64,000 bases of DNA from Actinomycetes bacterium (lineage in GTDB: Bacteria; Actinomycetota; Acidimicrobiia; Spongiisociales; JAHEDJ01). The translations under genes and the position numbers were made by a program. Location: assembly GCA_024641245.1 (NCBI GenBank), contig JAHEDK010000003.1, forward strand, positions 62,001 to 126,000, in the 5' to 3' direction. The notes under the pieces were generated by a model. That model was not told the origin of the DNA, ran no database searches, and was given only the letters and a program-made list of their open reading frames with translations. Below, one piece after another: positions 16,570-25,080 of the stretch. Within the stretch, counting starts at the first letter, position 1; each line of letters starts with the position of its first letter.

Positions 16570-17979
16570 ATGGCCGAGTACGACGCCGTGGTAATTGGTT
16601 CGGGCCCCAATGGTCTGGCGGCTGCAGTGGTTCTGGCGCAATCCGAACGGCGGGTCCTGGTTATCGAGGGCTCGGACCGGATCGGCGGAGGAACGCGCAC
16701 AGAAGAGATGACGCTTCCGGGTTTTCTACACGACGTTTGCTCTGCGATCCACCCGCTCGGTATGGCTTCGCCCTTCTTTCGGGAGATCGGCGCCGGCGAC
16801 TGGGTCCATCCCGAGATTCCCGTCACTCATCCGCTCGACGGTGGGAACGTCGGTGCCATCTTTCGAAGCTTCGCCGACACCGTCGCTGGTCTGGCCGCGG
16901 ACGGGCCGCGCTATCGCCGTCGAGTCGGCCGGCTCGTCGAGAGTGCGCACGATGTGATTGGCCAGGTGCTCGGCCCGCTGCGGTTACCTCCTCCGCATCC
17001 GGTGAAGTTGGGCCGATTTGGCCTGCCGGGCCTTCTCCCTGCCTCAACGCTTGTGCGGGGTCTGCAGACCGACTCGGCCCGGGCGCTCTACGCCGGTATG
17101 GCAGCTCATGCCATAGCTCCCTTCAACCACCCGCTCACGGGCGCGGTGGCTTCGATCTTCGCGGTGACGGCTCACGCCTACGGTTGGCCCATGGTGCGGG
17201 GTGGCTCGCAGCGACTTGCCGAGGAGTTGGCCGCCCGAGTTGTCAACGGTGGTGGAACCGTGGAGACGGGGAGAATCATCCGGTCGTTGGACGAGATCCC
17301 CCCGGCACCGATCGTCATGCTCGACGTGATGCCCGACGCAGCGCTGCGCATCGGTGGCAGTCGGTTGAATGGTGCGTCGACGCGCCGCCTCAGCCGCCGG
17401 AAGACTGGGCCGGGGGCGTTCAAGGTGGACTGGGCTCTCGACGGACCGATTCCGTGGGCAGACGAGGCGAGCGGACGGGCCGGAACCGTACATGTCGGCG
17501 GGACCTATGAGGAGGTGGCGGCTGCCGAGGCGGCCGTCCACGCCGGCCGTCATCCCGATCGTCCCTTTGTCATCGTCGCCCAACAGTCGCTGTTCGACCA
17601 GACCCGAGCCCCCGCCGGCAAGCACACCGCCTGGGGGTACTGTCACGTACCCGCCCGATCCGATCGTGATATGACCGGATCGATCGAGGCACAAATCGAG
17701 CGCTTTGCCCCCGGGTTCCGTGACCTGATCTTGGCGAGACACGTGATGGGACCCACCGCCTTCGAGGATTACAACCCCAACTACGTTGGAGGCGACATTG
17801 CCGGGGGAGCGTTCGGCGTTGGCCGGATCCTCCAGTTCGGGGAGACGAAACCCTATCGAATCGGCGACGGTTTGTACCTGTGTTCGTCGGCGACTCCGCC
17901 GGGCGCCGGCGTGCACGGCATGTGCGGATATCACGCGGCGCGGGCCGCCATCACGGTGGCGTCCCGGTCGGCCGGGTAG
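16570..17979 (+). CDS. FAD-dependent oxidoreductase, phytoene-desaturase-like
   Basis: 469 residues. The N-terminal dinucleotide-binding motif VVIGSGPNGLAAAVVLAQSERRVLVIEG, followed by GGGTRTEEMTLPGFLHDVCSAIHP, is typical of the phytoene dehydrogenase/CrtI-like NAD(P)/FAD family. A second signature, GDGLYLCSSATPPGAGVHGMCGYHAA, near the C-terminus closes the FAD site. There is no crtB or other carotenoid gene nearby, and members of this broad family act on diverse substrates, so carotenoid desaturation is not claimed. ATG 16570 chosen; GTG 16552 is possible. Converges with tag with only 7 bp between. Confidence 0.85.
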   Translation: MAEYDAVVIGSGPNGLAAAVVLAQSERRVLVIEGSDRIGGGTRTEEMTLPGFLHDVCSAIHPLGMASPFFREIGAGDWVHPEIPVTHPLDGGNVGAIFRSFADTVAGLAADGPRYRRRVGRLVESAHDVIGQVLGPLRLPPPHPVKLGRFGLPGLLPASTLVRGLQTDSARALYAGMAAHAIAPFNHPLTGAVASIFAVTAHAYGWPMVRGGSQRLAEELAARVVNGGGTVETGRIIRSLDEIPPAPIVMLDVMPDAALRIGGSRLNGASTRRLSRRKTGPGAFKVDWALDGPIPWADEASGRAGTVHVGGTYEEVAAAEAAVHAGRHPDRPFVIVAQQSLFDQTRAPAGKHTAWGYCHVPARSDRDMTGSIEAQIERFAPGFRDLILARHVMGPTAFEDYNPNYVGGDIAGGAFGVGRILQFGETKPYRIGDGLYLCSSATPPGAGVHGMCGYHAARAAITVASRSAG

Positions 17980-17986
17980 CGCAGTC

Positions 17987-18616
17987 TCACCCCGGTGGTC
18001 GATGCGAGGGCCGGCGGGGGTCGAGGCGCTCTATGCGGCTCCGAATCTCACAACCCGCCAGATGATCGTTGACCAGGCCCATCGCTTGCATGAAGGCGTA
18101 GACGGTGGTCGGGCCCACGAACGACCACCCCCGTCTCTTGAGATCCTTGCTCAGTGCAGTGGAGGCATCGGTCAGGGCCGGTAGGTCTTCGAGGTCTCGC
18201 GGCGCCGGTTGCGGTGGCGGCGCCTGGCCCCACACGTAGGAGGAAAGCGATCCGAACTCGTCGATCAGGGCGAGCGCCCTGCCGGCGTTGTTGATCGTCG
18301 ATTCGATCTTCCCGCGGTGTCGCACGATGCCGGCGTCGCCCAGCAATCGCTCCACGGCGTCGGATCCGAACGAGGCGACGGTCGGGATGTCGAATCCGGC
18401 AAACGCGGCCCGGAAGTTTTCGCGCTTGCGGAGGATCGTGATCCAGGCCAGTCCGGCCTGAAACCCTTCGAGGCAGAGTTTCTCGAACAGTCGCGTGTCG
18501 TCGCGAGACGGGAATCCCCATTCGGTGTCGTGGTACGAGAGGTACAGAGGGTCTGAACCGGCCCACAGGCAGCGGGCCGTCCCGTCCTCCCCCAGGAGAA
18601 TGCTCGAAAACGCCAT
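17987..18616 (-). CDS. tag: DNA-3-methyladenine glycosylase I
   Basis: 209 residues, normal Tag size. The enzyme removes 3-methyladenine from alkylated DNA in base-excision repair. Recognisable family segments are CLWAGSDPLYLSYHDTEWG at the N-terminus, LFEKLCLEGFQAGLAWITILRKRENFR containing the HhH region, IVRHRGKIESTINNA, and GWSFVGPTTVYAFMQAMGLVNDH, which closes the base pocket. The N-terminal Cys and C-terminal His/Cys residues that bind the structural zinc are present (C16, H at NDH, C in AGCE). Single gene between two convergent/tandem neighbours. Confidence 0.95.
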   Translation of the reverse strand: MAFSSILLGEDGTARCLWAGSDPLYLSYHDTEWGFPSRDDTRLFEKLCLEGFQAGLAWITILRKRENFRAAFAGFDIPTVASFGSDAVERLLGDAGIVRHRGKIESTINNAGRALALIDEFGSLSSYVWGQAPPPQPAPRDLEDLPALTDASTALSKDLKRRGWSFVGPTTVYAFMQAMGLVNDHLAGCEIRSRIERLDPRRPSHRPPG

Positions 18617-18634
18617 CGTCCGATCGTACCCCGG

Positions 18635-19207
18635 CTATTTCCGGCGCAGCTTGTCCATGACGAACAGCGCCCCCAGCGCAACCCAGATCCAGGCAAGGTC
18701 TCCCGGTCCGCTCGTTCCGGTTGCGTCGGCCCGGTACTGAAGTTCGATCAGCCGGTAGTCGGCCGTCTTGTCGATCAGTTCATCGTCGGAGAGGCGTCGG
18801 GGGTCGAGCCCGGCCACCGATGCGGCAAAACCGCTGGCAATGAGGATGTCGCGAATTATCGAAATCCGGAGCGGGTGGTCGGAGACGTCTGTTGCTTCGG
18901 CGAGCCATCGTCCATCGGGGAGCCAGACCTCGACGGCGGGACCGGCCAGCACGTTGCGGTACCAATCGGCCCGGGCGCCGAATCCGGCGAGCACGTATAC
19001 CGACGATTGGGATGGCGCATAGTTGAGCGGCGTGAGGTGTCGAGCCCCGGTCTTTCGCCCCGTGTGAGCGAGGACCAGGATTCTCCCTCCAACGGTCGGC
19101 CAGACGTTGATGAGCCGTCGGAGACCCAGTCTCCACATCGGGATCATGATCCAGCGATTCAGCCTCTTGAACCATTTCTGGAGCATGGCGGCGGTTGTGT
19201 CATCCAT
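18635..19207 (-). CDS. Deazaflavin (F420)-dependent nitroreductase-family protein with C-terminal TM segment
   Basis: 190 residues from ATG 19207, which has GGAGGA seven bases upstream; the track ORF start is too far back. The core matches the DDN/F420 split-barrel family: VLAHTGRKTGARHLTPLNY, VYVLAGFGARADWYRNVLAGPAVEVWL. These enzymes use F420H2 or quinones at the membrane in actinobacteria. Unusually, a C-terminal hydrophobic stretch (DLAWIWVALGALFVMDKLRRK) suggests a membrane anchor. The presence of this family is one of the stronger taxonomic hints for an actinobacterium. Electron acceptor unknown. Confidence 0.85.
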   Translation of the reverse strand: MDDTTAAMLQKWFKRLNRWIMIPMWRLGLRRLINVWPTVGGRILVLAHTGRKTGARHLTPLNYAPSQSSVYVLAGFGARADWYRNVLAGPAVEVWLPDGRWLAEATDVSDHPLRISIIRDILIASGFAASVAGLDPRRLSDDELIDKTADYRLIELQYRADATGTSGPGDLAWIWVALGALFVMDKLRRK

Positions 19208-19412
19208 TTGCGAGTCCTCCGGTCTCAGCCTGCCACGAAGCCCGGTGAAGCGCCAGGGGACAAAGGACCGAACAGGTGCGTTCGTGCGTCGATGTGCGGC
19301 GGTATTCGCCCGGGAGTGACGCAAGAACAGGCATCCGACCGTCGCTTAACAACTGCGAAACAACCCGGCGGAGGCTTCCGTTTGAGCTGCCGTTGGACGT
19401 AAGGTGTCGCCC

Positions 19413-20936
19413 ATGACAACCGAATCTTCCCTCAACCCACGCCGTCCGGCCGCGGCCGGGGCGGTCGCAGTTGGCGTCGCCTTCGGCGTGGTCGAATTGC
19501 TCTCCGGTCTGCTTTCTACCGGAGTATCGATGGTCGTGGCCGTGGGCAACCTCATCATCGACCTCGCTCCCGAGAGTGTTGTCCGATTCGGTATCAGGAT
19601 CTTCGGGTTCTACGACAAGCCGGTACTGGTGGCCGGGATCGTCGCGGCCGGATTGGTCGCCGGCGCCGCGGTCGGTCGCCTGGCAGCGCGACATTTCGGG
19701 GCGGCGGCCGTGGCGTTTGTGGCCGCCGGCGCGATTGGGTCGATTGCCGCAATGCAGGATCCGCTCGTCTCCCGGGTCCCGGGGGTCGTTGCGGTATGGG
19801 GTGGAGTGGCCGCAGGGCTCGCGACCCTCCGTTTCTTGACCAGCCGGGTGGCCGCGGTTGAGCAGGATGAGAGCCGCCGCCGCTTCCTCGTTGCCTTCGG
19901 CGGGTTCGCCGCGTTCGCGGTTCTGGCGGCCACCACCGGCCGGCTGCTCGTCGGCCGTATGCGAGCGGCCGTCTCCGGCAGGGAGGACGTGATCTTGCCC
20001 GGCCCGTCGAGCGCACAGGCTCTACCTGCGCAAGGTGACGCATTGGCGGTAGAGGGGATCTCCGAACTCGTGACTCCGACTGCGGACTTCTACCGCATCG
20101 ACACGGCCATTTCAGTGCCGAGGGTCGATCTCGATAGTTGGACGCTGAAAATCAGCGGGATGGTCGATCGGCCGATCGAGTTGACGTTCGACGATCTGCT
20201 CGACCTTCCCATGGTCGAGCGCTTTGTCACGTTGTCGTGCGTCTCGAATCGGGTTGGCGGGAATCTGGTAGGGCATGCCAGATGGTTGGGAGTGCCCCTC
20301 CGCGACCTCCTCGATCGAGTCGGGGTGCAGGAGGGTGCGACGCAGATCGTCGGCCGGTCCGTCGATGACTTCACGGTCGGATTCCCGGCGGAAGCGGCCT
20401 TCGACGGACGCCAGGCGATGGTCGCCGTTGCCATGAACGGCGAGCCGCTTCCCTTCGAGCACGGCTTCCCGGCCCGATTGGTCGTTGCCGGACTCTACGG
20501 ATACGTTTCGGCCACCAAGTGGTTGTCCGAGATCGAGTTGACCACCTGGGAGGCTTTCGACGCCTACTGGATTCCACGAGGGTGGTCCAAGGAAGCTCCG
20601 ATCAAAACGCAATCCCGGATCGACGTTCCGCGCCAGGGTGAGCGGTTACCGGCCGGGACCATCCCGGTCGCTGGTGTCGCCTGGGCTCCAGACCGCGGAG
20701 TTGCAGGGGTCGAGGTCCAGGTCGACGACGGACCGTGGATCCAGGCGGAGCTGTCGACCGAGCTCTCGAAGGACTCCTGGCGGCAGTGGGCGATCGACTG
20801 GGAGGCCGCCCCCGGCGATCACTCCATCAAAGTCCGTGCAACCGACGCCGGCGGTGACACCCAAACGTCCGACATCACACCTCCTGCCCCCAACGGCGCC
20901 ACCGGCTATCACACACGGGATGTCGTGATCACCTGA
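19413..20936 (+). CDS. Membrane-anchored molybdopterin oxidoreductase, sulfite-oxidase fold
   Basis: 507 residues. Residues 15-185 contain about four transmembrane helices. A sulfite-oxidase-type molybdenum-cofactor domain follows (about 215-385) with the Mo-ligating Cys in VTLSCVSNRVGG and the segment ARWLGVPLRDLLDRVGV. The C-terminus has an Ig-like dimerisation domain (GVAWAPDRGVAGVEVQVDDGPW). The same layout is common in actinobacterial proteins annotated molybdopterin-dependent oxidoreductase; the substrate is not established. ATG 19413 chosen. Divergent from the deazaflavin gene; its 3' end overlaps the convergent MmcQ/YjbR gene by 8 bp. Confidence 0.9.
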   Translation: MTTESSLNPRRPAAAGAVAVGVAFGVVELLSGLLSTGVSMVVAVGNLIIDLAPESVVRFGIRIFGFYDKPVLVAGIVAAGLVAGAAVGRLAARHFGAAAVAFVAAGAIGSIAAMQDPLVSRVPGVVAVWGGVAAGLATLRFLTSRVAAVEQDESRRRFLVAFGGFAAFAVLAATTGRLLVGRMRAAVSGREDVILPGPSSAQALPAQGDALAVEGISELVTPTADFYRIDTAISVPRVDLDSWTLKISGMVDRPIELTFDDLLDLPMVERFVTLSCVSNRVGGNLVGHARWLGVPLRDLLDRVGVQEGATQIVGRSVDDFTVGFPAEAAFDGRQAMVAVAMNGEPLPFEHGFPARLVVAGLYGYVSATKWLSEIELTTWEAFDAYWIPRGWSKEAPIKTQSRIDVPRQGERLPAGTIPVAGVAWAPDRGVAGVEVQVDDGPWIQAELSTELSKDSWRQWAIDWEAAPGDHSIKVRATDAGGDTQTSDITPPAPNGATGYHTRDVVIT

Positions 20937-21285
20937 GGCTTTCCCGTTGATGGAGTGGGAGGCCGGCTACAACGAGATCGTATGAATGGCCGATCCATTC
21001 CTCGAGCTCCTCTTTTGGGATCGTGTCGTTCATTTCGATCGTGTTCCAATGGCGCTTGTTGAGGTGGTAGCCGGCCGAGACGGCTCCCGGATACTGGGCT
21101 CGGAGTTCCAGCGCCAGATCGGGCTCACACTTCAGACTGATCCTGAACGGCTCCATGTCGTCGGCCACGAGGGCGAACATCTTTTCGCCGACCTTGTAAA
21201 CCAGAGCACCGGGTCCGAACGGATAACCGGAGGTGGCGCCGGGAAATGAGTCCAGGATTTGGAGAGGATTGTCGAAGTCCGCCAT
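20929..21285 (-). CDS. MmcQ/YjbR family protein
   Basis: 118 residues from ATG 21285 (MADFDNPLQILDSFPGATSGYPFG). The family features are the SYPFGP-like turn (SGYPFGPGALVYKVGEKMFAL), LKCEPDLALELRAQYPGAVSAGYHLNKRHWNTIEM and the terminal SYDLVVAGLP helix. YjbR folds like a CyaY/DNA-binding protein and is annotated as DNA-binding, with no defined role. The last 8 bp overlap the end of the convergent molybdoenzyme gene. Confidence 0.9.
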   Translation of the reverse strand: MADFDNPLQILDSFPGATSGYPFGPGALVYKVGEKMFALVADDMEPFRISLKCEPDLALELRAQYPGAVSAGYHLNKRHWNTIEMNDTIPKEELEEWIGHSYDLVVAGLPLHQRESLR

Positions 21286-21357
21286 GACGCTCCAGATCAC
21301 GAATCAAACCAAGCCGGTCTGGCCGGCTATTCCCGAGCTGAGCCATCAACCCTGCTT

Positions 21358-21453
21358 CTAAGCTTCTCGGCGCTCGCTTGAACGGTTGTACAGGACGGTG
21401 AGCCCGTATCCGAAGGCTGCACTGGCGACGACAAGCAAGAGCATGATGACCAT
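21358..21453 (-). CDS. Possible very small membrane protein
   Basis: Too short for the ORF track. Translation from ATG 21453 gives 31 residues, mostly a single hydrophobic helix (MVIMLLLVVASAAFGYGLTV) followed by YNRSSERREA. A GGGAGG lies 14 bases upstream, slightly far, so a CTG start at 21465 is conceivable. It follows the 67-residue membrane protein on the same strand with a gap of about 40 bp, suggesting a two-gene unit. Weak support; could be non-coding. Confidence 0.35.
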   Translation of the reverse strand: MVIMLLLVVASAAFGYGLTVLYNRSSERREA

Positions 21454-21493
21454 GAACTCGATCAGAAGACCTCCCTCGTTGTCAACGTTGAAC

Positions 21494-21697
21494 CTACTCG
21501 TCGTCACCGGCCCGTGGCTGTGTCATGCGGTTCCGCAATCTGACGAATCCCCGGTAGACGCTCACTCCCACCGCCCAGAGCATGAACAGGCCGACGATGG
21601 TGAGGAACTCCTGAGCGCTCAGACGTCCGCCGATGAACGATCCGCCCAGGGCGACGATGAGCACGGCGATGATGATGGCAAAGGTTCTACGACCCAC
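21494..21697 (-). CDS. Small two-TM membrane protein
   Basis: 67 residues: a first transmembrane helix (FAIIIAVLIVALGGSFIGG), a short loop LSAQEF, a second helix (LTIVGLFMLWAVGVSVYRGF) and a basic then acidic tail (RLRNRMTQPRAGDDE). Charge distribution fits an inserted small protein. No family recognised. Divergent from the MBL-fold hydrolase gene that begins 48 bp away. Confidence 0.6.
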   Translation of the reverse strand: MGRRTFAIIIAVLIVALGGSFIGGRLSAQEFLTIVGLFMLWAVGVSVYRGFVRLRNRMTQPRAGDDE

Positions 21698-21744
21698 GTG
21701 CAGGAATCCCGGGTAGCTGCTTGCATCCTACGCAGGAGGTGGCG

Positions 21745-22281
21745 ATGGCCAGATTCGAGTTGCTGTTTGCAGGGTATGTGACGCCCGGTGTGGCATCGAC
21801 GGTGAGTTACGTGGAGGACGGGGACATTCGGGTCGTCGTGGACCCGGGCATGGTGCCCGACCGGGCGGTGATCTTGGATCCGCTGCGTGCGCTCGGCGCA
21901 GAGTCGAGCTCGATAACCGACGTTGTCTTCTCCCATCATCATCCCGATCACACGTTGCACGCGGCGTTGTTCGAGAATGCGCAGTTCCACGACCACTGGG
22001 CCATCTACCAGGGCGACCGGTGGACGGACCGCCCCGCAGAGGGGTTTCGAGTGTCGCCAGACGTGCAGTTGATAGAAACGCCCGGCCATACCCTTCAGGA
22101 CATCACGACACTGGTGACGACGCCGTCTGGTGTCGTGGCGTGCACCCATCTCTGGTGGAATGGCGACATCGAAGGCGACCCACGCGCCACCAATCCGGAG
22201 CTGCTCGGGCTGAATCGGGAGAGAGTGAAGTCTCTGGCAAATGTAATCGTGCCGGGCCACGGCGCCCCGTTCGAGATTTGA
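21745..22281 (+). CDS. MBL-fold metallo-hydrolase (MBLAC1-like)
   Basis: 178 residues from ATG 21745 with AGGAGGTGGCG directly in front. The metallo-beta-lactamase signature SHHHPDHT (HxHxDH), a third ligand in IETPGHTLQD and the C-terminal VPGHGAP are all present, so two metal ions are probably bound. The short size and lack of a lid domain resemble MBLAC1-type hydrolases. Substrate unknown. Repeat A copy 3 lies 2 bp past its stop. Confidence 0.88.
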   Translation: MARFELLFAGYVTPGVASTVSYVEDGDIRVVVDPGMVPDRAVILDPLRALGAESSSITDVVFSHHHPDHTLHAALFENAQFHDHWAIYQGDRWTDRPAEGFRVSPDVQLIETPGHTLQDITTLVTTPSGVVACTHLWWNGDIEGDPRATNPELLGLNRERVKSLANVIVPGHGAPFEI

Positions 22282-22283
22282 GG

Positions 22284-22330
22284 TTCTCGGCAATACTGTG
22301 GACCGTGGTGATTCACTGCATTGCGCAGAA
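22284..22330. repeat. Palindromic repeat A, copy 3 (diverged)
   Basis: Arms TTCTCGGCAATAC / GCATTGCGCAGAA match the repeat-A arms with a few changes, but the core (TGTGGACCGTGGTGATTCACT) differs from the other three copies. It fills the gap between the MBL and HAD genes. Conserved ends with a changed core indicate that the palindrome ends, not the core, are the defining part. Confidence 0.7.
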
Positions 22331-22353
22331 AACTCGGGACTAGGTTTCTGGTC

Positions 22354-23136
22354 GTGACCGACCTGCGCCCTGCCGCCGCTTTCTTTGACCTCGACCGGAC
22401 TTTGATCAGCGGATCGTCGGCCTTCTCCTTCGGGGTGACCGCGTGGCGGCAGAAACTCATGCCGACGAGCAGCCTCCTGCGGGATGCGGCGGGCGCCTTG
22501 ATCTTCCGCTGGTTCGGAGCAACCGACGACCGATCCGACGCCGTTCGTGAGCGGATCCTCTCGGCTGTAGCAGGCGTCGAATTGGCCGACCTCGAAGAGG
22601 TCGGCCAGGCCATGATCCCCCGGCTTGCGTCCCGCGTGCGGCCGGAGGCGACTGCGCTCATCAAGATGCATCAGGAGGCCGGACGCGATACGTACATCGT
22701 CTCAGCGTCTCCCCAGGAGATCGTCGATCGACTGGCCGGGGCCATCGGCATGACCGGGGGTATCGGCACCCAGGGGGAGATCATCGACGGCCGCTACACC
22801 GGTAGGCTCACGGGCCATTTCGTCTACGGCGAGGGCAAGGCCCACGCGATGCGCGACCTCGCCGATCGAAACGACTACGACCTGTCGCTCTGCTACTCGT
22901 ACAGTGACTCGATCAGCGACCTCCCGATGATGGAGCTCGTCGGCCATCCGGTGGCAGTCAATCCCGACGGTGAACTGGCCGATCATGCCCGTCGGCGAGG
23001 TTGGCCGATTGTGATCTTCTCCCGGACGGCCAAGAGGGTTGTGGCTGGGACCTCAGCCGCGGCCGGCGCGGTGGCCGCCGCCACCGCAACCTACTTCCTT
23101 GGCCGCCGTCACGGACGTCTGGCGTCCGAGAGATGA
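22354..23136 (+). CDS. HAD-IB family hydrolase (phosphoserine-phosphatase-like)
   Basis: About 260 residues from GTG 22354; the track start (TTG 22321) lies inside repeat A copy 3. HAD motif I is FFDLDRTLISGSS, with the nucleophile Asp and the acid Asp two residues on. Motif II is YIVSAS. Motifs III/IV are GKAHAM and YSYSDSISDLPMMELVG. A C-terminal Ala-rich hydrophobic stretch (AAAGAVAAATATYFLG) may touch the membrane. Members of this subgroup include SerB-like and lysophospholipid-related phosphatases; the substrate cannot be fixed. Its stop lies 4 bp from that of the convergent VOC-rhodanese gene. Confidence 0.88.
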   Translation: MTDLRPAAAFFDLDRTLISGSSAFSFGVTAWRQKLMPTSSLLRDAAGALIFRWFGATDDRSDAVRERILSAVAGVELADLEEVGQAMIPRLASRVRPEATALIKMHQEAGRDTYIVSASPQEIVDRLAGAIGMTGGIGTQGEIIDGRYTGRLTGHFVYGEGKAHAMRDLADRNDYDLSLCYSYSDSISDLPMMELVGHPVAVNPDGELADHARRRGWPIVIFSRTAKRVVAGTSAAAGAVAAATATYFLGRRHGRLASER

Positions 23137-23140
23137 TGCC

Positions 23141-23893
23141 CTAGCGGTCTACCGGTAGCCCTTCGAGTTTCCATGCGCGGAACCCCCCTACGACATCGCC
23201 CACCTCAGAGCGGCCAATCTCCCGGAGGCGGGCAGCAGCCAGACTCGACGAGTATCCGTCGCTACAAACCAGGATGAGGGGACCTTCAGCGTCGGAGATG
23301 TCGCTGAGTCGATGCGCAGACGCAGGGTCCGCTCGCCATTCGACGACGGAGAGGGGTACTGCGATGGCCCCCGGAATCGACCCTTCCCGCCCGACGTCTG
23401 CAGAGTCGCGGACATCGATCATGAGCGCTCCGAGGTGCTGGGCCTTCAGTGCCTCCGCAGGCAGCCATCTGCGGATCTTGCCGCGCGCCTCCACCAACAG
23501 ATCTTCTGCTGTTCGCCGCCCGGCCCAAATCGGATCCATGAATTGCTGGATCTCAACCAGGTGTCCATCCGGATCACGCAGGAACACGTGGTAGATATCG
23601 AAGCGGTCGTTGCGCGTCGGTGCTGATTCGAACAGCACTCCCGCCTGGGAAAGTTGCGTGAACCACTCATCGACCTGATCGGTCACGATCGTGATGATCA
23701 CCCCCTCCGAATGCACCTGTTCTCTGTGTGTGCAGATGCCCACATAGGCAGACGGGGTGACCCGGTAGATCCGGCAAGGACCCTGATCGAGCACGAGGTC
23801 GAGCCCGAGGAGTTCGCCGTAGAACCGGCTGCTCGAGGTGAGGTCGGCGACGGTCAGAAAGGTGATCTGGCCGTCGATTGGTGGTCGCTGCAT
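23141..23893 (-). CDS. VOC (glyoxalase-like) - rhodanese fusion protein
   Basis: 250 residues with two domains. Residues about 5-122 form a VOC/glyoxalase domain (ITFLTVADLTSSSRFYGELLGLDL ... FLRDPDGHLVEIQQF). Residues about 140-250 form a rhodanese domain (LMIDVRDSADVGREGSIPGAIAVPL) with the active-site loop CSDGYSS, so the sulfur-accepting Cys is present. The two are joined by a short helical linker. This combination suggests a sulfur-transfer or persulfide-handling enzyme with a metal-binding or substrate-binding module. I do not know a characterised protein with this architecture. Confidence 0.85.
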   Translation of the reverse strand: MQRPPIDGQITFLTVADLTSSSRFYGELLGLDLVLDQGPCRIYRVTPSAYVGICTHREQVHSEGVIITIVTDQVDEWFTQLSQAGVLFESAPTRNDRFDIYHVFLRDPDGHLVEIQQFMDPIWAGRRTAEDLLVEARGKIRRWLPAEALKAQHLGALMIDVRDSADVGREGSIPGAIAVPLSVVEWRADPASAHRLSDISDAEGPLILVCSDGYSSSLAAARLREIGRSEVGDVVGGFRAWKLEGLPVDR

Positions 23894-23918
23894 GAACGCG
23901 ATTCTTGCATGGGCGGCG

Positions 23919-24704
23919 CTAGCCGGATGGTTCGCTCACGATCAGCGTGACGGTTCCCGCCAGTGAACCCGCCGTCCCGCCCTTCGTATAGGCCGCCTCG
24001 ATCTGAAGTGTGTGAGGTCCAGCGTCAAGGTCGCTGGCGTCGACGCGGAACCGCACCAGGTCGGTTTCGTTGTCTTCAAGGGTGGCGTCATGGACGAGGC
24101 TGGTCGAGGTCCCACCCGCCGGATACACGATGGCCAGGCCGCCTGAATCAATGACCGTCACCGAGAATGCCTCGAGGATGGGAGCGAAACCGGCGTACTG
24201 CACGTCGACCCAGGTACTCGAGGACGCATCGATAGCTCCCAGGTCGGATGTCACCTGTTGGAGGTCCTCACCGGAGTAGGTGACTATCGGCACCAGGATC
24301 TCAACCTTCTTCTCCTGTGTTACGCCATCCGTTTCGTACGTAACCAGTAGTTGGAGGTTGAGGTGCCTACGTCCGTCGTAGGGAACGGTCAGTTTGATGG
24401 CGGTGAAATCGATCTCGTTTTCGCTGAGGAGGTCATCTGCCCAGAGGGACGTGTAGCTGCCGGTGTTGGCCGGGTAGGAGTAGTCGACGCCGTCGTCGAT
24501 CTTCGCCACCGTTACCTGGAAATTCTGCGCGTCGCCATCGCGTGCCAGCCAGTCGATGGTCACCCATGCGGAGTCACCGGCGATCACCGCCGCAGTCTGT
24601 TTGGTTTGCGCCTCTATCTTCGCGGGCTTCCCCGCAGCAAGCGCGGGGGCCGCGGTTGCGAAGACCATCACTACTCCGACTGCCAAAACAAGACGAGGTT
24701 TCAT
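23919..24704 (-). CDS. Secreted protein with two duplicated beta-sandwich-like domains
   Basis: 261 residues. A Sec signal peptide (MKPRLVLAVGVVMVFATAAPALA) with an AxA cleavage site precedes a mature part that appears to be two copies of a roughly 100-residue beta-rich unit. Unit 1 runs from SAWVTIDWLARDGDAQNF to VEILVPI and unit 2 from STWVDVQYAGFAPILEAF to VTLIV. Shared landmarks are F-x-V-T-V, YPA-x-x-G-x-x-x-SL, a xENExD acidic turn and a late L-x-x-x-x-xYxxxG strand. Such Ig-like modules usually mediate binding at the cell surface. No catalytic motif and no known family identified. Confidence 0.75.
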   Translation of the reverse strand: MKPRLVLAVGVVMVFATAAPALAAGKPAKIEAQTKQTAAVIAGDSAWVTIDWLARDGDAQNFQVTVAKIDDGVDYSYPANTGSYTSLWADDLLSENEIDFTAIKLTVPYDGRRHLNLQLLVTYETDGVTQEKKVEILVPIVTYSGEDLQQVTSDLGAIDASSSTWVDVQYAGFAPILEAFSVTVIDSGGLAIVYPAGGTSTSLVHDATLEDNETDLVRFRVDASDLDAGPHTLQIEAAYTKGGTAGSLAGTVTLIVSEPSG

Positions 24705-24746
24705 ACAGTTGTATCGGCAACTAGCCGGATGGAACTTGAACGCGAA

Positions 24747-25034
24747 TCAGCCATTGCAGTAGTTCTCATACTCGGCGAGGACTCTGGTTCTGAGTTCGAC
24801 ATCATCGGTCAACGCGTCCTTGAACTCCCGGTAGATCTCGGCCGTCAGCCCGTTCCCGGCCAGGCGTTCGTCGAACGTCCCGGTGAGGTTGTCTAGGTCT
24901 TCATACACCGAACGCTGCACGTCGCACTGCCAGCGTGCCTCGAAAGGCACCATCAGTTCGGCGTCGAATGAGGCCCCGCAGGAAGCAGAAGTCAGGGTCA
25001 CGAGAACGGCCGCGATAGTGATTCGGAAGCGCAT
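24747..25034 (-). CDS. Small lipoprotein
   Basis: 95 residues with a lipoprotein signal sequence: MRFRITIAAVLVTLTSASC, the Cys at position 19 being the expected lipidation site. The mature part is helical and acidic (FEARWQCDVQRSVYEDLDNLTG ... VELRTRVLAEYENYCNG) with two further Cys that could form a disulfide. No family recognised. It lies between a secreted two-domain protein and a cysteine-desulfurase-like gene on the same strand. Confidence 0.7.
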   Translation of the reverse strand: MRFRITIAAVLVTLTSASCGASFDAELMVPFEARWQCDVQRSVYEDLDNLTGTFDERLAGNGLTAEIYREFKDALTDDVELRTRVLAEYENYCNG

Positions 25035-25080
25035 CCCTTTCCTATCGGCGCCCTCCCGGGCACAGGCAAGGAATTCTTCG

